DNA from: Crossaster papposus
Taxonomy: Eukaryota > Echinodermata > Asteroidea > Velatida > Solasteridae
NCBI GenBank assembly: GCA_037893245.1
Contig: JBAIAA010000259.1
Location: forward strand, 124,001-188,000
Reading direction: 5' to 3'
DNA: 64,000 nt
Part shown: positions 12,970 through 23,129 of the stretch, piece by piece
Layout of the letters: each line of letters starts with the position of its first letter
Position numbering within the stretch: the first letter of the stretch is position 1
The notes under the pieces: model-generated
Told to the model about the DNA's origin: nothing
The model's input: only the letters and a program-made list of their open reading frames with translations
Database searches by the model: none
Program-made: the position numbers and the translations under genes

Positions 12970-13735
12970 GTATACGACATCGTCAGCTCTGTTTTTCATA
13001 AAGTGCGCCCTCTTTTTGTATTGACGTTCAGCAAGCAGTTAGTATGGTTCCGCTACAGTCTGATGGAATGTGATTGGCTTAACAACGTGAAGGCCTGGGA
13101 ACAAGATGTATGCTGCATTTGCAACTGCGACGAGGTAAGGTACGCGGCGTGGTCGTTCGTGTAAATTAAATTGTAATCTAAAAGTTTTTGCTGTGGTATT
13201 TTATTATTATTTTCTGTTTAAAATGAAGTTGTAAAGTATTGGATATTGGTTTACAAATAGTATAGAAGAAAATGGACATGATTGATGGTTATGGGAAATG
13301 AAAAAAATTGTTTTTTTGGCATACGAACGAGTATGTTTACGTGTACGTGCAGTCATGCATGTAATTTGTATGATGCAGGCTAGCCCAGGTTGGACTCCTC
13401 CGTTGTGTACAACGCGACGGAGTCTAGGGTATCAATGTTTCCTGCCATAGCGAAAAAATTTACAACAACATTTTTTCATATTTTTACCTGATGAAGGAAG
13501 CCAAAATCTCGCTTATGTATTCCTTGTGTCTGGAACTAAAGATCGTCATGGGTTATTAAAAGTTAATGTTTCTTTAGGCAACTTATTTACAGAAAATAAA
13601 TTTCAAATCCACGCTTTTGGAAGTGAACATCATGTACGAACTCTCTACAATCCCTACATGCGTGCGCGGGTACCCGGCAGCCGCGCCGGCCTACAACTGA
13701 TAAGCCAGGCGCGTGCACGGTACCCGCGCACGCAT
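12970..13735. repeat. Tandem duplication, copy 1 (766 bp, empty site)
   Basis: This segment is repeated immediately after itself: the word GTATACGACATCGTCAG starts at 12,970 and 13,736. The second copy is split by the Gypsy element at 13,925-19,922 and continues to about 20,503. Copy 1 keeps the intact target (GGTCGTTCGTGTAAATT at about 13,151), which defines the insertion site. The segment also includes one arm of a large palindrome. A CGACGAGGTAAGG sequence at about 13,127-13,139 looks like a splice donor but is unsupported. Confidence 0.85.
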
Positions 13736-13924
13736 GTATACGACATCGTCAGCTCTGTTTTTCATAAAGTGCGCCCTCTTTTTGTATTGACGTTCAGCAA
13801 GCAGTTAGTATGGTTCCGCTACAGTCTGATGGAATGTGATTGGCTTAACAACGTGAAGGCCTGGGAACAAGATGTATGCTGCATTTGCAACTGCGACGAG
13901 GTAAGGTACGCGGCGTGGTCGTTC

Positions 13925-14177
13925 TGTAACGGGTCAAACGTCACTAAGGTTGCGAATGCACAGACTAGAGTTAAGAGATAATAAGTTAAAGACTATTTCT
14001 AACGATAAACTGACCTTTTAATATCAGACATTCACGGAAGTTGAGCCAGCGTGACTGGCAGCCATATTGCAAAGTCCCAGCATGCTTTGCGGTTACATCA
14101 TTTACATATTATAATTAGGTAAGCATAGTTGGGAGAACATACATGTACATATAGTATTGGTATTAGCGGCCGCTACA
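13925..14177 (-). repeat. 3' LTR of the Gypsy element
   Basis: It is 253 bp, begins TGTAACGGG and ends GCGGCCGCTACA in plus-strand reading, with the TG...CA ends expected of an LTR. It matches the copy at 19,670-19,922 over the full length. Confidence 0.95.
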
Positions 14178-14189
14178 CTCCCCCCTCTT
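14178..14189 (-). other. Polypurine tract
   Basis: Directly inside the 3' LTR the minus strand reads AAGAGGGGGGAG, the expected primer for second-strand synthesis in an LTR retrotransposon. Confidence 0.85.
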
Positions 14190-14720
14190 AGACTATGTCT
14201 ACAAAAGCAGAAGAGGGAGAAACAAAAGTGCCAAACAATATTTCTCACAAAGTTTTTTCTCGTCATCTCTGAAAAAAAACAAGACGCTTGTCTTTCTGGT
14301 AGTATAACAAATACAAATACAAATTAACTGTTCATGGCTATCTGCTCAAACAATGAATAAGGTGTACTTTTAAAATAACAACTTGATCCAAGTATCTGGG
14401 ATCGTATGACACCATGCACTTCAGAAAATACCTACAGATGGTCAAAAAACATGTTTTTTGCTACAAATAGACCAGATAATAGGAGAGACTGTTCTAGGCT
14501 TGTTAACAATCAAATCAGCCAAAATCACACAATTTGTCAATGTGGGAGAATTAAAGTTTTTTTTTTTCAACAATAACACCAGTAACATGTTAAAAAGTTT
14601 AAACACTTGGTAAAGTTCTTTTGCCTTTGTATCCTCAATCAAAAACACAACTAATTTTCAGCACAGCTAGAAAAACAAAAATGCAACAATGCTATGACAG
14701 TATAAATGTCAAAGGTTCCT
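14190..14720 (-). other. 3' non-coding region of the Gypsy element
   Basis: AT-rich sequence between the gag-pol stop and the polypurine tract. The only open frame is a short one with no features. There is no envelope-like ORF, so the element has the plain gag-pol layout. Confidence 0.6.
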
Positions 14721-17700
14721 TCATGGAGAGGAGTTTGGTTTTGGAACTGGCTTGATCTGCCCGACATGAACGATCAGTTCCTTGTGAGGAGTATGAATGT
14801 GAGCAATCTTAAGATTGACTGGAGTGGTGCGTTCCATCACCACAAACGGTCCTTGCCAACGTGGTGCTAACTTGGCACTGAAGGACTTGCTCGCCTTGGA
14901 CTGGGGGTGGGTTTGCACCATGACATGATCTCCTGTTTTCACCGTGGGTTCAGAGCGAGCCTTGTCGTAGTGCTGCTTGCGTTTGCGACGAGCCTGTTCG
15001 GCGTGTACAACGACTTGCTCATGGACATCCACAGCATCAGGTGGTGGCGGGTTACCAAGACGAGATGTGTCCCACTTGTTGGTGAGCGGAGTTTTCATGC
15101 TGCGTCCTAACATGAGTACCGCTGGTTCCACTCCTGTTGTCTCATGTGTGGCAGAGTTCAATGCGAACGCGAATTCCGAGACATGCGTATCCCATGTGCG
15201 ATGGTCGGTACTGGTGTACGCCTGCAACATCGCTTTTATGTTCCTATTCACTCGTTCCACCCAGTTAGATTGAGGGTGATACGGCGATATGAACAGTTGC
15301 TCGACACCCCAATCAGAACAGACAGAGGCAAGGGCGCGACTCGTGAATTGGGGGCCGTTATCGGAGAGGAGCGACCGTGGGGCGCCATAGCGACTGAAGA
15401 GTTGGCGAACTATGGTGCACGCAACTGTTTTTCCGGTGGCATTTTTCAGAGGAAAGATTTCTGTCCATTTAGAGAAATGATCCACTGCGACTAGGAGATA
15501 CTCATGACCTCCGTAGCTTTTTGGGAGGGGTCCCATCAGATCAACGGCCACGACTTCCCAAGGTGCATCAGAGTGCGTGGATAGCATGAGACCAGCTGGT
15601 TTGCGATATGTTGGCTTTGTCACCTGACACGTGCGGCATGAGCGGACGAAACTACGGACTGATTTTGACACTCCTTTCCACCACAGATACTGGTGGGCTA
15701 TGCGATCCAGAGTCTTTGTCCTTCCAAGATGGCCGGCCGCTGGTTTAGCATGGAGCTCAACCATAACATCTCGTTGGAGGGATGCAGGGACGACGATAGA
15801 CCAGGTTGGATTTATGTAATGGAGTAGGACACCATCACGAACTCTGTATTCAGTAGCTTGTTTGCGGATGCGATTGGATTCACGCGAATCGGTCGGTAGC
15901 TGGTTTTCTGCGAGGAATTGTATCAAAAGACACAGTTGTGTGTCCGCGAGCTGTGCAGATTTTAGCTGGGCGCGAGAGAACATGGTAGGCGCGTTCCTAT
16001 CCGAGGTGTGGAAGGTGGTCCACTCCAGTTCTTTGCGGTGTTCCCATCGCTTTTTTCGACATGACGGACACGAGTATTTCGCCATGGAAGCGGCGCGTTT
16101 GGGCCGGATATGTACACACTTGTGATGAAACCAGGCATTGCAGTCATCACATTGGATCCAATTGATCACCTCATCTTGGGGGTCGCAGCACACAGTAGCT
16201 GCACAGAGTGACATGGGAGGGTTGTCGTCCACATCAGCATAATGTGATGTGTCGGTAGTAGGAGTAGTGTCACGGGGTGTCTCTAGAACTTGTGCTTGAA
16301 CCACTCCTATGACATTTGGCATTTCCGCGATTCTGGACAATGCGTCAGGAACGCAGTGAAGTGGACCCGGTCTGTATACTACATCAAAGACAAAGTCCTG
16401 CAGTCGGAGGACCCATCGAGCCAGTCTACCAGTCTGTTTCGCTTTGCGAAACAACCAGCAAAGGGCCTGATGGTCAGTCACTACACGGCAGCGTTGGCCT
16501 TCAAGGTAGGGTCGCCACTTTTCAAGGGCCCAGACGACAGCGAGGCATTCCCTCTCTGTGGTGCTGTAGTTGCGTTCAGCAGCAGTAAGGGCTCTGCTGG
16601 CATATGCGATTGTTCGTTGGCCAGTCTCTTGGGTCTGGAGAAGGATGGCTCCGAGGCCGATGTCGCTTGCATCAGTGTGCACAGCAAAGGGTCGATCCAT
16701 CTCCGGGTAACCGAGGATTGGTTCTGATGTCAGTGCATTTCTTAGTGTTTCAAACGCGGCTTTGCATGCTGGAGACCAACACCAGGTGGTGTTTTTTCTC
16801 CGCAGCTGGTGTAGGGGCTCTGCAACATCCGCAAAGTTGGGGATGAATTTCTGGTACCAGCCTACCATCCCGAGAAAACGCTCAAGTTGTTTAAGCGTGT
16901 TGGGCACAGGGTAGGTCGATATGGTCGCGATCTTGTTGGGGTTTGGTTTCAGGCCATCGCGACTGGTGACGTGGCCTAAGTATGACATTTCTCTGCAGGC
17001 AAAGTTGCACTTCTCAAAGTTCACTGTTAGGTGTGCAGCGCGAAGCTTCAACAGAATCTCGTGAAGATCACTGAAGTGTTGTTCTACGGTGTTTGAGTAG
17101 CAGATTATATCGTCCAAGTAGACGAAGCAGTTATGCCCGACGAGATTGCCCAGCACTTCAGACATGAGACGCTGAAAGCTGGCGGGGCCGTTAACGACAC
17201 CGAAAGGCATAACCTTGAAGTGAAAGAGACCTTCCTCGCAGATGAATGCGGTTTTTTCTGCATCATCTGGTTTCATGCCCATTTGCCAGTACCCACTCTT
17301 AAGATCTAGTGAGCTGAACACCTGGGCACCATGAAGAGAGTCCAGAATGGCATCAATTGTAGGCATGGGGTATGCGTCCAGTTTCGTAACCCTGTTCAGT
17401 TTACGGTAGTCCACACAAAGACGGTATTGGCCCGATTTCTTCGGGACCATCAGGACAGGTGCAGCCCAAGGAGACTTCGACGGAACCACTTTCCCAGACT
17501 GGAGAAGTGTGTCAAGGTCGTCCCTTAGAGCCCGTCTTTTGTCTGGTGAAAGCCGATATGGCGGGGAACGTAGTGGTTGCGCGTCACCAACCACAATGTG
17601 ATGTTGTGCTATGTCCGTGTGACCTGGCTGGTCGGAGATAACGTCAGGGAACTCATTGAGAAGAGTGTCCAGCTGTTGGTGTTCGTCACCTGTCAAGACA

Positions 17701-19295
17701 GGCTTGTCGAGCGAGGATGCAGACCGTTCAGGTAAGTCATTGTAGACGGTGGAGACTGTCTCAACCTGTGCAGGCGGTTGAGAGGGGACACCCAGCAAAG
17801 GGAACTTGATGTGGTGGTCAGAATCTATGGTCTCTGACCAGTAGCAGTTCTCACCGAAATCCAAAGTAAGATGCGCTTTGTGTACAAAGTCCATGCCGAG
17901 CAGGATGGGGGCCGGCAGTCGATGAACCCGGTGAAGTTGAACAGTTGTCAGAACACCACCAACACCGAGTGTCACTGGGACGGTACCAAGCGTGCAGAGC
18001 TTGGTCCCATCAACCATGACTAAAGTCTCTGTTGAGTCTTGGGAGGCGGGGGATAAGTCAAGCCCTTGGCATATGTCCTCAGTTACCAAGGACAGACTGG
18101 AGCCAGTGTCAACAAAGGCCATGACACTGTTGCCGTTGACAGTCACTTCAATTTGTGGACCACTTTTTTGTGGTGCCGTTGTCTGCACAAAGTTCACCTT
18201 GTTCGCTGAGAAAGGCCTAGTTTCAGGCTTAGCTGGTGGAGGAGAGGGCCTGGCTGTCGATTGATAAGGCGATTGCATGGGGGGAGGGAGGGGACATTCC
18301 TGTACCTTGTGTCCCATCTGCTTACAGCGGTAGCAGACACTGGTGAATTGTCCCGGCCTGTATTGTCTGTTAGGTTGCGATGCCGGTTTGGCAGGCGAGG
18401 CTTTGTAGGTTGCTGGTGGAGGCAGAGCGTTGGAGGTTTTGTTCGACGATATGGGTGGAGTGGAATGCGAAGTCGAACGCTGATGCAACAGGTGTTCGTC
18501 CGCTGCTCTGGCAACTTCGGCAACTGTCTTCAGTTTGCGCTCTTGAAGTTTGAGCCGAAGTCCGTCATTTCGGATAGTCGATAGAAATTGGTCTATCATG
18601 ACCAAGTTGAAGCAACGAGTTATTTCAGGAGTCTTCTCGGCCTCCTCTCCTAGTTCCATCCACTTATGGAAGTACAGTCCAAGTCGCGTGGAGTAATCTT
18701 CGAAAGTCTCGTCTGCTTTCTTTTGATCAGTTTTGAAGAGTTGACGATACGCCTCTGGCGTACGAAGGTATCTTCTTTCGATTGCTGCGACAATTGTATC
18801 AAAGTTAAGCTTGTCAGTCTCGCTCAGAGAGTAGAAGACTTTCTGTGCCTTGCCAGTCAGGTATGGCTCTAGAAGTCTAGGCCAATCTCCCTTTGGCTTC
18901 TTAGCTGCGGTGGCCAAGCGTTTAAACGTGGTCAAATAACAAGTTATATCGTCGTCGCTTCCAAGTTTATGGAAGTCGGGGAGTTTGGGTCCCAGCTGTA
19001 CCGATGGTCGTTTTGATGCCTCGGCGATTGCCTCTGAAAAAGACTTGCAGATTCGGTCCGTTTCATGTCGACGATCAATTTCAAGTCCGTGAAGCAACTG
19101 GACAAGTTCAGATGCCCCAAGTCCTTTAGACGGTGTACCTGCATCTGCGTCTTCCACCATGTTTGGAAGATCACACAGACATTCAGTGCGTTCTTGTTTG
19201 GTTGCTATCACTGTAGTGTCAATGTGATTGAGCTCACACAGTCTACCTATGTGTTCAGCTGTGAACCTGCGAAGGTATGTCGTTCTGTCCGACAT
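14721..19295 (-). CDS. Gag-Pol polyprotein of Ty3/Gypsy element, with PHD finger
   Basis: This single ORF of 1,524 residues (ATG at 19,293-19,295; an upstream TTG is not needed) encodes structural and enzymatic parts of an LTR retrotransposon. In order: Gag domain about 95-265; CCHC knuckle about 321-334 (CYRCKQMGHKVQEC); aspartic protease with FVDTGSS near 394-400; reverse transcriptase about 590-760 with FVYLDD near 724-729; RNase H with HTDAS near 873; a PHD-type zinc finger about 1,035-1,082 (CDDCNAWFHHKC, CPSC); integrase with its HHCC zinc domain about 1,180-1,225, then catalytic Asp in VAVDLMG, Asp in LSDNGPQF and Glu in NWVERVNRN; and a C-terminal GPF-like module ending near 1,515. 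All catalytic motifs are present and there is no stop or frameshift, so the protein could work. The PHD finger between RNase H and integrase is unusual and might steer integration to modified histones (inference). No chromodomain is seen. Confidence 0.95.
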   Translation of the reverse strand: MSDRTTYLRRFTAEHIGRLCELNHIDTTVIATKQERTECLCDLPNMVEDADAGTPSKGLGASELVQLLHGLEIDRRHETDRICKSFSEAIAEASKRPSVQLGPKLPDFHKLGSDDDITCYLTTFKRLATAAKKPKGDWPRLLEPYLTGKAQKVFYSLSETDKLNFDTIVAAIERRYLRTPEAYRQLFKTDQKKADETFEDYSTRLGLYFHKWMELGEEAEKTPEITRCFNLVMIDQFLSTIRNDGLRLKLQERKLKTVAEVARAADEHLLHQRSTSHSTPPISSNKTSNALPPPATYKASPAKPASQPNRQYRPGQFTSVCYRCKQMGHKVQECPLPPPMQSPYQSTARPSPPPAKPETRPFSANKVNFVQTTAPQKSGPQIEVTVNGNSVMAFVDTGSSLSLVTEDICQGLDLSPASQDSTETLVMVDGTKLCTLGTVPVTLGVGGVLTTVQLHRVHRLPAPILLGMDFVHKAHLTLDFGENCYWSETIDSDHHIKFPLLGVPSQPPAQVETVSTVYNDLPERSASSLDKPVLTGDEHQQLDTLLNEFPDVISDQPGHTDIAQHHIVVGDAQPLRSPPYRLSPDKRRALRDDLDTLLQSGKVVPSKSPWAAPVLMVPKKSGQYRLCVDYRKLNRVTKLDAYPMPTIDAILDSLHGAQVFSSLDLKSGYWQMGMKPDDAEKTAFICEEGLFHFKVMPFGVVNGPASFQRLMSEVLGNLVGHNCFVYLDDIICYSNTVEQHFSDLHEILLKLRAAHLTVNFEKCNFACREMSYLGHVTSRDGLKPNPNKIATISTYPVPNTLKQLERFLGMVGWYQKFIPNFADVAEPLHQLRRKNTTWCWSPACKAAFETLRNALTSEPILGYPEMDRPFAVHTDASDIGLGAILLQTQETGQRTIAYASRALTAAERNYSTTERECLAVVWALEKWRPYLEGQRCRVVTDHQALCWLFRKAKQTGRLARWVLRLQDFVFDVVYRPGPLHCVPDALSRIAEMPNVIGVVQAQVLETPRDTTPTTDTSHYADVDDNPPMSLCAATVCCDPQDEVINWIQCDDCNAWFHHKCVHIRPKRAASMAKYSCPSCRKKRWEHRKELEWTTFHTSDRNAPTMFSRAQLKSAQLADTQLCLLIQFLAENQLPTDSRESNRIRKQATEYRVRDGVLLHYINPTWSIVVPASLQRDVMVELHAKPAAGHLGRTKTLDRIAHQYLWWKGVSKSVRSFVRSCRTCQVTKPTYRKPAGLMLSTHSDAPWEVVAVDLMGPLPKSYGGHEYLLVAVDHFSKWTEIFPLKNATGKTVACTIVRQLFSRYGAPRSLLSDNGPQFTSRALASVCSDWGVEQLFISPYHPQSNWVERVNRNIKAMLQAYTSTDHRTWDTHVSEFAFALNSATHETTGVEPAVLMLGRSMKTPLTNKWDTSRLGNPPPPDAVDVHEQVVVHAEQARRKRKQHYDKARSEPTVKTGDHVMVQTHPQSKASKSFSAKLAPRWQGPFVVMERTTPVNLKIAHIHTPHKELIVHVGQIKPVPKPNSSP

Positions 19296-19650
19296 GATTT
19301 GGTATCCCAAGGGGTTGCCAAATATCAGTGAACAAACAATATCAGCAGTGACGATGTAAAACTCTAGAGAAGTTAATGTTTATGGAACGAAGGCAGTCGA
19401 CGGTAGCCAGAAGGATATCAGACGACACGAAGCCTCTTAGTTCAAAACAAGTTCACGAAACAGTTTCACATGTGGAGAAGTACTAGCTGTATATAGTTCA
19501 CAAAACTGACAGGTTTGTATTATTTGTCAGTTGACGACTTGCAAATAAAACGCCCGAAAAACGTTCGGCAAATTGGCGACAGAAATCGTGACAATTTGTT
19601 CAGTTCAACACGATAAAAATAATCCGCAAATATCTCCAAATCCTTAGTGC

Positions 19651-19668
19651 ATCCTGCCGACTACGCCA
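19651..19668 (-). other. Primer-binding site
   Basis: On the minus strand, one base inside the 5' LTR, the sequence TGGCGTAGTCGGCAGGAT begins with TGG, complementary to a tRNA 3' CCA end. I did not assign the tRNA. Confidence 0.8.
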
Positions 19669-19669
19669 G

Positions 19670-19922
19670 TGTAACGGGTCAAACGTCACTAAGGTTGCGA
19701 ATGCACAGACTAGAGTTAAGAGATAATAAGTTAAAGACTATTTCTAACGATAAACTGACCTTTTAATATCAGACATTCACGGAAGTTGAGCCAGCGTGAC
19801 TGGCAGCCATATTGCAAAGTCCCAGCATGCTTTGCGGTTACATCATTTACATATTATAATTAGGTAAGCATAGTTGGGAGAACATACATGTACATATAGT
19901 ATTGGTATTAGCGGCCGCTACA
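19670..19922 (-). repeat. 5' LTR of the Gypsy element
   Basis: This is the second 253-bp LTR, matching 13,925-14,177 by eye over its full length. It should hold the promoter for the minus-strand transcript. Confidence 0.95.
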
Positions 19923-20103
19923 CTTCGTGTAAATTAAATTGTAATCTAAAAGTTTTTGCTGTGGTATTTTATTATTATTTTCTGTTTAAAATGAAGTTGT
20001 AAAGTATTGGATATTGGTTTACAAATAGTATAGAAGAAAATGGACATGATTGATGGTTATGGGAAATGAAAAAAATTGTTTTTTTGGCATACGAACGAGT
20101 ATG

Positions 20104-20813
20104 TTTACGTGTACGTGCAGTCATGCATGTAATTTGTATGATGCAGGCTAGCCCAGGTTGGACTCCTCCGTTGTGTACAACGCGACGGAGTCTAGGGTAT
20201 CAATGTTTCCTGCCATAGCGAAAAAATTTACAACAACATTTTTTCATATTTTTACCTGATGAAGGAAGCCAAAATCTCGCTTATGTATTCCTTGTGTCTG
20301 GAACTAAAGATCGTCATGGGTTATTAAAAGTTAATGTTTCTTTAGGCAACTTATTTACAGAAAATAAATTTCAAATCCACGCTTTTGGAAGTGAACATCA
20401 TGTACGAACTCTCTACAATCCCTACATGCGTGCGCGGGTACCCGGCAGCCGCGCCGGCCTACAACTGATAAGCCAGGCGCGTGCACGGTACCCGCGCACG
20501 CATGTAGGGATTGTAGAGAGTTCGTACATGATGTTCACTTCCAAAAGCGTGGATTTGAAATTTATTTTCTGTAAATAAGTTGCCTAAAGACACGTTAACT
20601 TTTAATAACCCATGACGATCTTTAGTTCCAGACACAAGGAATACATAAGCGAGATTTTGGCTTCCTTCATCAGGTAAAAATATGAAAAAATGTTGTTGTA
20701 AAAATTTTCGCTATGGCAGGAGACATTGATACCCTGGACGTCAGTCGTAATGCAATGAAGAACGTCGTCCAACCTGGGCTAGATGCAGGCCTGACTGCAC
20801 GTACATGTAAACG
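20104..20813. repeat. Large palindrome, arms about 330 bp
   Basis: The left arm (20,104-20,442) is the reverse complement of the right arm (20,487-20,813) with scattered differences, around a 44-bp GC-rich spacer. The innermost part is CATGCGTGCGCGGGTACC and its complement. Another copy of the left arm and spacer occurs at about 13,340-13,735 as part of the tandem duplication. The arm holds a stretch that reads like protein (LVSGTKDRHGLLKVNVSLG...; frame open from 13,450 and again from about 20,221), possibly a captured exon fragment, but I recognise no family. Confidence 0.8.
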
Positions 20814-20820
20814 GTTTCGA

Positions 20821-20922
20821 TCCAACTCGGCCCCATGCCAACTCGGACCCATGTGGACTCGGACCCATGCCAACTCGGACTCACTACCAACTCGGACTCA
20901 CTACCAACTCGGACCCATGCTA
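20821..20922 (+). repeat. Minisatellite, CAACTCGGAC type
   Basis: Short repeats of about 20 bp built on CCATGCCAACTCGGAC run here. An inverted relative lies at 21,379-21,560, so the two arrays flank the AT-rich interval 20,923-21,378 in opposite orientation. Confidence 0.75.
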
Positions 20923-21378
20923 ATTTTTTTTCCCAGCCTTTTAATTTTTTGTTATCACGTTTTCATTTTGTTTTTTTCCTTTGTCGTTTTAACTTTCTTT
21001 TTTTAATTTTGTGTTTCATGCCTCCCTATATAATTTAAGCATTTTTCTTGTTGTTAAGAACAGATAATCGAAAAATTACTTTTTTGCGTCTTAAATAAAT
21101 GCATATTGAATTTAATGTAAGTTCATTTTGAAAACTGCGTTCGTATTTTTCATTACATGATGCCATTTCTGAGGCATTTGTTAAATTCAATTGGGTGTTG
21201 TTTGTTTGGTACACACACAAACTACAGAATGAATAAGGAACATTTAAAATGTAGATATACGTGTATTCGTGTGTGTGTGTGAGAAATGAGCAAAATCAAC
21301 GCAGCGCAGAATAATGTACTACACGAGCCAAAAGGGTTGGATGCACCAATTTTGTTAAGGGGTGGGGGGCATTGTTGG

Positions 21379-21560
21379 GTCCGAGTTTGTAGTAATTGGG
21401 TCCGAGTTGGTAGTGGGTCAGAGTTAGTTTTGGGTCCGAGTCGGTAGTGGGTTTGAGTTGACATGGGTTCGAGTTGGCAGTGGGTCCGAGTTGGCATGGG
21501 TTCGAGTTGGCATGGGTTCGAGTTGGCATGGGTCCGAGTTGGTTTGGGTCCGAGTTGACC
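21379..21560 (-). repeat. Minisatellite, inverted relative of 20,821-20,922
   Basis: The plus strand shows GGGTCCGAGTTGGCATGG-type repeats, the reverse complement of the array at 20,821-20,922. The copies are more diverged. Open frames across it are only repeat translation. Confidence 0.75.
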
Positions 21561-21865
21561 TGATACCATGTACACGATGCCTATGCATTGTTGAACGTGT
21601 AGGCTACAGTAGAGGTTCTTTTTTGGCAAATAACAAAATGGCAGCAAGGCTATATGGAACGCCAAAGAGGCATAAACCCCGTTCAACGCATCGATCGGTC
21701 TTTTGCATCGACCGATCGGTGACTTTTACAATGCATATTCACAATGTATACATTGTACTGCACGTGGTGCAGTACACAATGTACACTGCACCACGTGCGT
21801 AGTCTTCGTATACCATGACACATGTACATGTACATGTACGTAAACATACGGATTACGTGCTTTAA

Positions 21866-22099
21866 CCAGTTCGCGCCGGGATTATTTTAACATCGCCGAG
21901 CCCACGGGCGGGATTATTTTTAACGAAACTCAATCCGAAGCGTGTTCAGACTGATAGTGCCGGGAAGCACACCCACGCATTTCCGGCCTTGCCCGCTGCT
22001 GACATACATTTCCGAACTTGAACTTGGCGTGTTTATGCGTCATCCGTTTTGAATCTGGGAAAATTTTTGCGTTTATATACGTCATCCGGCGCGAACTGG
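21866..22099 (+). mobile_element. piggyBac-type MITE, copy 1 (234 bp)
   Basis: The ends are CCAGTTCGCGCC and its complement, with TTAA on both sides (21,862-21,865 and 22,100-22,103). The matching site in the opposite arm of the foldback element (near 22,872-22,879) is empty and has one TTAA. A TTAA duplication is typical of the piggyBac superfamily. It encodes no protein. Confidence 0.85.
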
Positions 22100-22485
22100 T
22101 TAAGGAAGTAGAAAGAAATCACATGTCCGGTTACATTTCTCTCTTTACGAACTTGCCGTACCGCCTTGTCTACTAGTACTTGGGTAAGTTACCACATGAT
22201 GATACATGTAGGCCTAGATAGTAGATGAAAGTGTCATCTTATTTTTTCGAGTATTTTGATTGATATTAGTATTACTATCATGAAGTTAACAAAATAATCC
22301 TGCCTGACATTACAGCCAAGCCTAATTAGCATGCATGTGTCCTCCATTTAGATCAGGTAGACAAGTTTTAAAAAAAGTAGCGTCTCAGCTAACACAATTT
22401 GTACACAAATATGCCAACTCTATGTACACGAAGTTTGATTGTACACGAAACACGATACACGTTGGGTTGCTCGGGAGTGGGGAGT

Positions 22486-22510
22486 GGGGGGGGGGGGGGG
22501 GGGGGGGGGG
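22486..22510 (+). repeat. G25 run in the foldback loop
   Basis: An uninterrupted G tract lies in the loop between the two arms of the foldback element. It could form a quadruplex and its exact length is unreliable in any assembly. Confidence 0.8.
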
Positions 22511-23129
22511 CATGTTTGAGTACCACTGTTTGTAACAAAAATCTTCAAGATGAAGCACGTAAACAATTAGTTGAATGCCATATTATAGGAATATAATTAT
22601 TTGTTTTCCCAAACTTGTCTACCTGATCTAAATGAGGACACATGCATGCTAATTAGGCTTGGCTGTAATGTTAGGCAGGATGATTTTGTTAACTTCATGA
22701 TAGTAATACTAATATCAATCAAAATACTCGAAAAAATAAGATGACACTTTCATCTACTATCTAGGCCTACATGTATCATCATGTGGTAACTTACCCAAGT
22801 ACTAGTAGACAAGGCGGTATGGCAAGTTCGTAAAGAGAGAAATGTAACCGAACATGTGATTTCTTTCTACTTCCTTAAAGCACGTAATCCGTATGTTTAC
22901 GTACATGTACATGTACATGTACATGTGTTATGGTATACGAAGACTACGCACGTGGTGCAGTGTACATTGTGTACTGCACCACGTGCAGTACAATGTATAC
23001 ATTGTGAATATGCGGCATTGTGAATATGCATCTAACGTATGATTGGCTCAACTAGATTGTGTACATGTACACGTACGTCAACAAGGTTGGTCGGGTTTAT
23101 GCCTCTTTGGCGCGGTGTACTTTTCATCG

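Larger units (their letters stand above)
13925..19922 (-). mobile_element. Full-length Ty3/Gypsy LTR retrotransposon
   Basis: The element is 5,998 bp with two 253-bp LTRs (TGTAAC...GCTACA), a primer-binding site, a polypurine tract and one long gag-pol ORF, all on the minus strand. The target duplication is 4 bp: GTTC at 13,921-13,924 and CTTC at 19,923-19,926, one mismatch; the unoccupied copy at 13,155-13,158 reads GTTC. LTRs that look identical and an uninterrupted ORF indicate a recent insertion that may still be competent. Confidence 0.95.
13736..20503. repeat. Tandem duplication, copy 2, split by the Gypsy element
   Basis: The 189 bp at 13,736-13,924 and the 577 bp at 19,927-20,503 together correspond to copy 1 at 12,970-13,735. 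The two copies look almost identical, so the duplication is recent; the retrotransposon arrived in copy 2 either after it or while the copies were being kept alike. Confidence 0.85.

Noticed and set aside
13127-13139. Splice-donor-like GAG/GTAAGG sequence
   Set aside because: There is no supporting exon, acceptor or protein match; kept only as a remark.
13526-13981. 151-residue ORF at the duplication
   Set aside because: It runs from the palindrome arm through the duplication border into the LTR, so it is not one gene; only its first third may be a captured exon.
15862-19331. Plus-strand ORFs opposite the Gypsy gag-pol
   Set aside because: They are antisense shadows of a long, clearly conserved minus-strand polyprotein.
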